A stretch of DNA of 12,843 nt from Victivallales bacterium. Lineage in GTDB: Bacteria; Verrucomicrobiota; Lentisphaeria; Oligosphaerales; Lenti-02. Shown in pieces: positions 7,901 through 12,843 of this stretch. The position numbers and the translations under genes are program-made. Within the stretch, counting starts at the first letter, position 1, and each line of letters begins with the position of its first letter. The notes under the pieces are model-generated. The model searched no databases. It was not told where the DNA came from and saw nothing but the letters and a program-made list of their open reading frames with translations. Where the stretch lies: the NCBI GenBank assembly GCA_018648945.1, contig JABGQJ010000156.1, positions 1 to 12,843 of the forward strand, read 5' to 3'.

Positions 7901-10040
7901 GGAGTCCCTCAATACCAGCTCCTTCTGGGCCTCCCAACCGGTCTACCGGAAGGTCCGCGCCATGCTGGACGATCTCGTCTTCGCCGTCCTCATCCTGCTC
8001 GGCCTGTCCGTGCCCTTCGCCTTCGCTCTCGAACGCGTCGTGGTCGGCGCGACCACCATCTACCGACAGATCTGCTGGTTCGCCCTCTTCTTCGGCGTGA
8101 CCTTCATCATTCTCTATCTGACGCACCCCGCCTTCGCGATCGCCAACACCCCGATCATCATCTTCCTCGGCTTCGCCATCCTGGTCATGGCCGTGGGCGT
8201 GATCTGCATCATCATGCGCAAGTTCGAGTTTGAGCTGAAGGCCCTGCAGGGGATGACAGCCACCGTCCACGCGTCGGACGTGTCCGGGATCAGCACCTTT
8301 CTGGCTGCCATGCACATGGGCATCTCCACCATGCGCCGTCGGCCCATGCGTACCGCGCTGACCGCCACCACCATCATCCTCCTGACCTTCACGATTCTCT
8401 GCTTCGCCTCCTTTGGCACCCAGTCAGGTATTGTGAAGCTCTTCTCCGCGCCCAATCCCACCTATGCGGGCATCTTCGTCCACAACGTGAACTGGAACCC
8501 GCTGAGCCAGGATCTTGCCGTGGTCATCGACGGACGCTGGCAGAAACGGGTCACCGTCTGCCGCCGTTTCTGGATGTCCCCCAAGACCCAGGACAACCCC
8601 GGCCTGCTCGTCAGCCTTCCCGATGGCAGCAAGCCGGTCACGATCCGCGGCATCCTGGGCCTGGATGCGGACGAATTCGCCCAACGGGAGGATCTCACCA
8701 AGCTCTTCGGCGAGATTGGCGACGAGGACCTGGTCATTACCAGTGCCGTCGCTCGCCACCTGAAGGTGGATGTCGGCGACACGGTTCTCCTCAAGGGGCG
8801 GCGTCTCAAGATTCTCAAGCTCATGGATGCGGTGCAGGTCTCGGCCTCCAAGGATATGGATACCAGTTCCATTCTGCCAGCGGACTTCACCGAGGCCAGC
8901 AGCACGCAGCAGACGACCGACACCGACGAAGAAGCCGATATGATGAGCCAGCGCAACTGGGCCAGCCTCCCCGTCGATTCCGTTGCCGTCGTCTCGGCCA
9001 AGACGGCTCGCAGCCTGGGGGCCAGTCTGTATGGCCTCATGCTCTACACCAAGGACACGACCGAGGCCGTCGAGCTCGCGGAGGACTTGGCCCGCATGCT
9101 TCCCATCCCGATCGCGGCCACCCGCGAGAACGGGGTCTACCGGCATATCCTCGGCAAGGTGCTGAGTGCCAGCGGGGCCGGTGATCTCTTCTTCCCGATC
9201 CTGCTCGGCGGTTTGGTCATCTTCGGCACCATGCTGGGCTCCGTCGCCGACCGCCAGAAGGAGATCTACACCTTCAGTGCCCTCGGCCTCGCGCCTCGGC
9301 ACGTGGCGACGCTGTTCTTCGCCGAATCCATGGTCTACAGCCTGCTCGGCGGCTTGGGCGGCTATCTGTTGGCACAGGGAACGATGAAGATTCTCGCGAT
9401 CATGAGCGAGCAGGGGTGGGTCCGGGTGCCCGAGATGAACATGTCTTCAACCAACACGATCGTCACGATCCTGATCGTCATGGCGACGGTGTTGATTTCC
9501 GCCATCTACCCGGCCGTCAAGGCATCGAAGAGCGCCAACCCTGGCTTGATGCGGATGTGGCGACCTCCGGCCCCCGATGGCGATTGCCTGGACCTTGTCT
9601 TCCCCTTCACCGTCTCCGCCTATGATATCACCGGCGTGGTCAGCTTCCTGAAGGAGCACTTCGGCAACCACACCGACACGGGCCTTGGCCAGTTCATGAC
9701 CAGTAATGTCCAACTCGTCAAGGAAGCCGATGGCAACCTCGGGCTCGACTCCCAGTTGGCCCTGGCGCCCTTCGATCTCGGCGTCAGCCAGACCTTTGCT
9801 CTGCGCAGCACCCCCAGCGAGATTCCCGGCATCGACGAGGTTCGGGTCATTCTCAATCGTCTCTCCGGCCAGCCCAAGGACTGGCGCCGCCTCAACAAGG
9901 TCTTCCTGGACGACCTGCGGCAGCAGTTCCTGATCTGGCGCTCCATCCCGCACGAGACCATGGAACTCTACCGAGAGCGTACCCTGACCTCGCTCGGAGA
10001 CACCGGCACCGACGAGAACACCCCAAGCGAGGACGCATAG
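4992..10040 (+). CDS. Giant exported FtsX-type permease fused to a degenerate M28-peptidase-like domain
   Basis: This is a 1682-aa protein. ATG 4992 begins a signal peptide (hydrophobic 4-20, cleavage near 23-25); AAGGA lies 12 nt upstream. Residues about 30-300 and 490-640 follow the M28 aminopeptidase plan with a PA-like insert (about 95-165). The expected metal or catalytic residues are changed: AHYDS is TNLDS (Asn239), the bridging Asp before NASG is Ala257 (AANCAG), the EE pair is Gln286-Ala287, and the late His of HTPxDT is Gly602 (EGTPDDT). A charged helical insert fills about 300-480. An unrecognised region, beta-rich in part, spans 714-980. Three TMs follow (about 994-1017, 1027-1049, 1053-1077). 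Then comes an FtsX core: TM4 about 1122-1143, an outside domain to 1398, and TM5-7 (1399-1420, 1440-1465, 1489-1511) with ADRQKEIYTFSALGL. The cytoplasmic tail is about 170 aa. Topology fits an outside N-terminus. It is probably a membrane partner of the neighbouring ATPases, with a binding rather than proteolytic domain. Confidence 0.9.
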   Translation: MRHLSLATLALATCLLLPALHGASGTFVQDCQVLTRDSHRLSGTPEGERAADHVLQRLEAIGPDELIVQPFATTQTRINTCEVTVADKVIKLLPMRPNGIIAPVTPEEGITGKLVHMGKGDADAFARKSVKDCIVVLDYNTGETWLRAFRLGGKAVIFTRNGPTEAAHPHYVESSANLPRYYHSGPLSDLPEGEQATVRCSVTWERGEGRNLVAFFKGSAPAFSNDTNAKEEVILLATNLDSFGEIPRLTPGARGAANCAGLLKIAEYVKTHRPRRHVLVVFFDNQARCHMGASAFYRALEDDKEDEKVETRLEYADAERVFLDQITELANDPSPLTMESPVRRQLLDRLANKSKAQAEFTKDAAYQLRDEVLQYHKQNPKGLPEDLQARSDEVDRILKEVLEPRKDTWNDLQRIIGRLSGQFSVPEKIDYEKDMKDLTEAERTARIETVKKNLANILTEVRTDLKLRSDELDFEAASLNAGKAIKTLTGEEAITLHASLALSDTARRWGLVIGGESALHSSKDNPGLYGKIQAVFDRAYVGMGGEEGADTVFLRESANQDLPQTRVLWGAPFLVHSGEVAGLFGIYNLVLATAQEGLPREGTPDDTLANLDLDVVEAQIDDICRFLCGPADAPQEGEGALAALHRELKRFTPRLEAAESNEETDAIKAEIEAFRKANPLLTAVANQEGLSLRRSIVDDKEYVTPRFENDTVNAPTVMGLLPGNPIPNTPMPGATVQLRLRASYTLAYNPNKPFGFDNFQVLRTTRNGVYSIGPVTGGGAWRSRGGFAAVFDDYGKITNVSDLQSYKGVKSRLNVFRARAGMATLPPQLRTDRLPGEDIQVMSARANAMLDLKKSFSETADGVVTWYSDDREKGVKLFSLRQFVGLNNGPETFETGAAIKSPNGDGFSMLKGDLSFDVPARSAADLWRLNESRLAVLRSKGIQDSSLAELHGRSEDLLIEAQSETSPLRRESLNTSSFWASQPVYRKVRAMLDDLVFAVLILLGLSVPFAFALERVVVGATTIYRQICWFALFFGVTFIILYLTHPAFAIANTPIIIFLGFAILVMAVGVICIIMRKFEFELKALQGMTATVHASDVSGISTFLAAMHMGISTMRRRPMRTALTATTIILLTFTILCFASFGTQSGIVKLFSAPNPTYAGIFVHNVNWNPLSQDLAVVIDGRWQKRVTVCRRFWMSPKTQDNPGLLVSLPDGSKPVTIRGILGLDADEFAQREDLTKLFGEIGDEDLVITSAVARHLKVDVGDTVLLKGRRLKILKLMDAVQVSASKDMDTSSILPADFTEASSTQQTTDTDEEADMMSQRNWASLPVDSVAVVSAKTARSLGASLYGLMLYTKDTTEAVELAEDLARMLPIPIAATRENGVYRHILGKVLSASGAGDLFFPILLGGLVIFGTMLGSVADRQKEIYTFSALGLAPRHVATLFFAESMVYSLLGGLGGYLLAQGTMKILAIMSEQGWVRVPEMNMSSTNTIVTILIVMATVLISAIYPAVKASKSANPGLMRMWRPPAPDGDCLDLVFPFTVSAYDITGVVSFLKEHFGNHTDTGLGQFMTSNVQLVKEADGNLGLDSQLALAPFDLGVSQTFALRSTPSEIPGIDEVRVILNRLSGQPKDWRRLNKVFLDDLRQQFLIWRSIPHETMELYRERTLTSLGDTGTDENTPSEDA

Positions 10041-10043
10041 GCA

Positions 10044-12086
10044 ATGGCGAGACGCATTGACAAAGAGCTTGAGGAATTCCGGCGGGTGATGGAGGTGCCC
10101 TCCACTTTCGAGGAGGGCTTCCGCTGGTCATCGTTGCTGGGCGCGATCTTCGTCGCCCTGCTGATGGTGCCGGGTGCCATCTACATGGGGTTGCTGGCCG
10201 GTGTCGGCATTGGTGGCGCCGCGCAGTGGGTGACGGTCATCATGTTCATCGAGGTGGCCAGACGTGCCCACAAGCACCTCTCCAAATCGGAGATCTTCGT
10301 GCTCTTCTTCATGGCTGGCGCCATGATGAGCGGCTTGGGCCTGGGCGTCCAAGGCGGTCGGGCTGGCGGACTCCTTTGGAATCAGTTCTTCGTCCAGTCC
10401 GACGCCGCTGCCGCCAACGGCATTGCGGACAAGATCCCCTTCTGGGTCGCCCCACCCATCGGTTCCGAATCCTATGCCAAGCGCACCTTCTTCCATATGG
10501 ATTGGCTGCCCGTTCTGCTGATGGTGCTCTTCGGCACCCTTGTCAGCCAGATCTCCAACATGGTGTTGGGCTACGGTCTGTTCCGGGTGACCAGCGACAT
10601 CGAGAAGCTGCCCTTCCCGATGGCCCCGATCGGAGCCCAGGGCATCATGGCCATGGCCGAGGACATTGAGTCCAAGGATGCGAAGACCGCCGAGGAATCG
10701 TGGCGCTGGCGGGTGTTTGCCATCGGTGGCGCCATCGGTCTCGCATTCGGTACCGTCTACCTGCTCCTCCCCGTGCTCTCGGGTGCTCTCACCGGCACCG
10801 CAATCCAGATTTTCCCCATCCCCTTTTCCGACTTCACCCCCAAGACTGGGCGGTACCTCAAGGCGTTCGCGACGGGCATCAACTGGAACCTCGGCCTGCT
10901 CATCAGCGGGATGGTCATGCCCTTCTTCGGCATGGTCGGCAGTTTCATCGGGTTGCTGATCACCGCCGTGGCCAATCCCCTCCTCTTCCACTTCAATATC
11001 CTGCACAACTGGAAGCAGGGGGACGACACGATCGCCACCCTCTTCAAGAACAACATCGACTTCTACTTCAGTTTCCAGATCGGGATCGCCCTCGCCATTG
11101 CGGTGGTCGGTCTCTGGCAGGTTGGCGTCAGCATTCGGCAGGGACGCAAGGAAGCGCGCGAGACCGGCGATGCCAGCAAGAACATGTGGGCGGGTACCCA
11201 AGCGCCTGCCGGTCGCGGGGATATCAGCTGGTGGCTGATCATGCTCTGCTACTTCATCATCACCTCCATCTACATCATTGCCTCCGTCTCGTTGCTCTTG
11301 TTGTACCATGGCGAGTGGACCACCGACATCCGTAACGTCTTCTTCGTCCTCCTCTTCCTCGGCTTCGTCTATACGCCGATGATCAGCTATGTGACGGCTC
11401 GCCTGGAGGGCATGGTGGGGCAGGTTGTGGCCATCCCCATGATCCGGGAGGCCGCCCTCATTCTGTCTGGTTATCGCGGCGTGGCCTGCTGGTTCCTGCC
11501 CATGCCGGTCGCCAACTACGGCATGATGACGGTGTTCTACCGCCAGTGTGAGCTGACGGGGACGAAGTTCACCAGTATCTGGAAGACCCAGATCATCCTC
11601 TACCCAATCATCCTCTGCAGTACGCTGTTCTTCATGAACTTCATCTGGGGGTTGGCGCCGATTCCCTCTTTTGCCTATCCCTATGCGCAGAAGATGTGGG
11701 AACTCCAGGCCGCCACGCGCTGCATCATGTACTCGTCCACCACCGGTGACTACTCCATGTTCGAGCAGGCCTGGCGAGTCAAGTACTTCGCCTTTGGCGG
11801 GCTCTTCGGGGTCGGGCTCTTCTCCCTCATGGCTGGGGTCGGGGCGCCGCTGATGCTCACCTATGGCGTGGTTCGCGGCCTGGGGCAGACGATGCCGCAC
11901 TCGATCATCTTCCAGTTCACCGGTGCCTTGATCGGGCACTTCTACTTCAAGAAGCGCCTCAAGCTCAAGTGGCGGCAGTACATCCCCGTTGTCGCTGCTG
12001 GCTTCGGCTGTGGCATGGGCCTGATCACGACGATGGGTGTCGGTATCACCTTCCTCAGCAAGTCGGTGATCAAGCTGCCCTTCTAG
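10044..12086 (+). CDS. Polytopic membrane protein, OPT-superfamily-like (DUF6785/DUF6784 type)
   Basis: This 680-aa integral membrane protein has roughly 12-14 hydrophobic segments spread over about 28-670 and no signal peptide. Its start is 3 bp after the giant permease stop, with GAGGA 10 nt upstream. EKLPFPMAPIGAQGIMAMAE (187-206) recalls the 'LPFP' region of oligopeptide transporter (OPT) family proteins, and YTPMISYVTARLEGMVGQ (443-460) recalls their 'S-P-isY-inARl-G--G' region. Related proteins in planctomycete-type genomes are, as I recall, annotated DUF6785/DUF6784 or 'peptide transporter', but I cannot confirm the match. OPT proteins are secondary transporters of oligopeptides or metal chelates. 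A cytoplasmic helix precedes TM1 (residues 1-27, charged), and a basic loop lies at about 364-392. Its place between an FtsX-type permease and an ATPase suggests it works with the ABC system, perhaps taking up or passing on the substrate. It has no ATP-binding motif of its own. Confidence 0.8.
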   Translation: MARRIDKELEEFRRVMEVPSTFEEGFRWSSLLGAIFVALLMVPGAIYMGLLAGVGIGGAAQWVTVIMFIEVARRAHKHLSKSEIFVLFFMAGAMMSGLGLGVQGGRAGGLLWNQFFVQSDAAAANGIADKIPFWVAPPIGSESYAKRTFFHMDWLPVLLMVLFGTLVSQISNMVLGYGLFRVTSDIEKLPFPMAPIGAQGIMAMAEDIESKDAKTAEESWRWRVFAIGGAIGLAFGTVYLLLPVLSGALTGTAIQIFPIPFSDFTPKTGRYLKAFATGINWNLGLLISGMVMPFFGMVGSFIGLLITAVANPLLFHFNILHNWKQGDDTIATLFKNNIDFYFSFQIGIALAIAVVGLWQVGVSIRQGRKEARETGDASKNMWAGTQAPAGRGDISWWLIMLCYFIITSIYIIASVSLLLLYHGEWTTDIRNVFFVLLFLGFVYTPMISYVTARLEGMVGQVVAIPMIREAALILSGYRGVACWFLPMPVANYGMMTVFYRQCELTGTKFTSIWKTQIILYPIILCSTLFFMNFIWGLAPIPSFAYPYAQKMWELQAATRCIMYSSTTGDYSMFEQAWRVKYFAFGGLFGVGLFSLMAGVGAPLMLTYGVVRGLGQTMPHSIIFQFTGALIGHFYFKKRLKLKWRQYIPVVAAGFGCGMGLITTMGVGITFLSKSVIKLPF

Positions 12087-12151
12087 CTGTTCCCGCCGCC
12101 AACAGACTTGGAATCACGCGCAATCGCGAAGACTATAGAGACCGCTTCCCC

Positions 12152-12843
12152 ATGAGCAACGAACTCCTCATCAAAGTTTTGGGCGTCAACAAGACGTTCG
12201 ACCTCGGCAAAGCGGTCGTGCATGCGCTCAAGGACATCAACCTCGAGATATTCCGAGGCGAATACATGTCGATCATGGGGCCCTCGGGCTCGGGGAAATC
12301 CACCCTCTTCAACATGATTGGGGCCTTGGACCATCCCACCTCCGGGCATGTGGAGGTAGCCGGCGTCGATCTCACCAAACTGACCCCCCGCCAGCTCGCC
12401 TACTTCCGCGGACACCACATCGGCTACGTCTTCCAGTCCTACAACCTCCTGCCCGCCTACGACGCGGTGACCAATGTCTGCATGCCTGTCCTGTTCGCGG
12501 GAAAGAGCCTCGAGGAAGCGCACGAGCGCGCCAAGACGGTCCTGACCCGCGTCGGCCTGGGCCATCGCCTCGACCACCGGCCCGACGAGATGTCCGGTGG
12601 CCAGCAGCAGCGCGTGGCCATCGCCCGGGCCTTGGCCAACGATCCCGCCATCATCCTTGCGGACGAACCCACCGCCAACCTTGACTTGGATACCGGTGAG
12701 CAGATCATCGACCTGCTCAGCGGGCTCGCCAAGGAGTTTGGCGTGACCGTCATCTCCGCCACGCACGACCATAAGATGCTGGCCACTTCTGACCGCATCC
12801 TCTGGATCAAGGATGGCGCTGTCGATCGCCTGGAGCGCCGCGA
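12152..12843 (+). CDS. Second MacB/LolD-class ABC ATP-binding protein (3' end outside window)
   Basis: 230 residues are visible from ATG 12152 and the frame is open to the right edge. The motifs are Walker [10 protein letters not shown] (43-51), Q-loop Gln95 in [10 protein letters not shown], signature MSGGQQQR (147-154), Walker B IILADEP (167-173) with Glu172, TANLD D-loop, and H-loop His205 in SATHDH. It therefore looks fully active and almost complete, with perhaps a few dozen residues missing. It is clearly related to the ATPase at 4183 (shared [17 protein letters not shown] and FQSYNL segments) but differs in the N-terminus, helical subdomain and Walker B (ADEP against CDEP), so the pair is an older duplication rather than a recent copy. 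The gene is 65 bp after the OPT-like gene, with no strong ribosome site and no terminator in between. A permease for it may follow outside the window, or it may pair with the first ATPase as a heterodimer. Confidence 0.95.
   Translation, partial: MSNELLIKVLGVNKTFDLGKAVVHALKDINLEIFRGEYMSIMGPSGSGKSTLFNMIGALDHPTSGHVEVAGVDLTKLTPRQLAYFRGHHIGYVFQSYNLLPAYDAVTNVCMPVLFAGKSLEEAHERAKTVLTRVGLGHRLDHRPDEMSGGQQQRVAIARALANDPAIILADEPTANLDLDTGEQIIDLLSGLAKEFGVTVISATHDHKMLATSDRILWIKDGAVDRLERR

Noticed and set aside
6552..8315. 587-aa open frame on the - strand
   Set aside because: It is antisense to the giant permease, and its His/Gly/Asp/Glu-rich composition with no recognisable domain is what reverse-complement GC-rich coding DNA gives.
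10128..11939. 603-aa open frame on the - strand
   Set aside because: It is antisense to the OPT-like gene, whose sense strand has clear membrane helices. The antisense product is highly charged and low in complexity.
12117..12128. Small hairpin CGCG-CAAT-CGCG before the second ATPase
   Set aside because: It has only four base pairs and no T-run, so it is neither a terminator nor a convincing operator.

Overview
This GC-rich (by eye about 60-65%), gene-dense window has every supportable gene on the + strand. I see no tRNA, rRNA, CRISPR array, insertion sequence or phage gene. The gene families (giant FtsX-type permeases, an OPT-like/DUF6785-like membrane protein, a stand-alone PqqD-like protein) and the long exported domains remind me of Planctomycetota and related PVC or Hydrogenedentota-type bacteria. 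That assignment is inferred from memory of the families and is only moderately secure.

Layout. Bases 1-157 hold the 3' end of a gene ending in a DUF4349-like tail. Bases 265-975 encode a class I SAM-dependent methyltransferase. Bases 976-1309 form the only sizeable gap, which contains a strong intrinsic terminator (about 1093-1137). That terminator separates the left part from one long co-directional cluster running from 1310 off the right edge.

The cluster, in order: a 287-aa unknown protein with two similar modules (1310-2173); a 127-aa PqqD-like protein (2170-2553); a 534-aa FtsX/MacB-type permease (2550-4154); a MacB/LolD-type ATPase (4183-4953); a 1682-aa exported giant permease (4992-10040); a 680-aa polytopic OPT-like protein (10044-12086); and a second MacB/LolD-type ATPase (12152 to the edge, cut off). 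The first three genes overlap by ATGA and the other gaps are 3-65 bp, so I read it as one operon.

How the genes may work together. Two different FtsX-type permeases and two different ATPases with intact motifs suggest a heteromeric type VII ABC machine (LolCDE/MacB class), which usually performs mechanotransmission or extraction at the membrane rather than simple transport. The giant permease carries a long extracytoplasmic region shaped like an M28 metallopeptidase with a PA-like insert. The residues expected to bind metal and catalyse are replaced at every position I could align, so it looks like a binding (pseudoenzyme) module for peptides or proteins. The PqqD-like protein is normally a peptide-binding RRE fold, and the OPT-like protein belongs to a superfamily that includes oligopeptide transporters. 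Together these suggest handling of a peptide or protein substrate at the envelope. The substrate and direction cannot be read from the sequence. No membrane-fusion protein, TolC-like channel, radical SAM enzyme or obvious precursor peptide is in the window.
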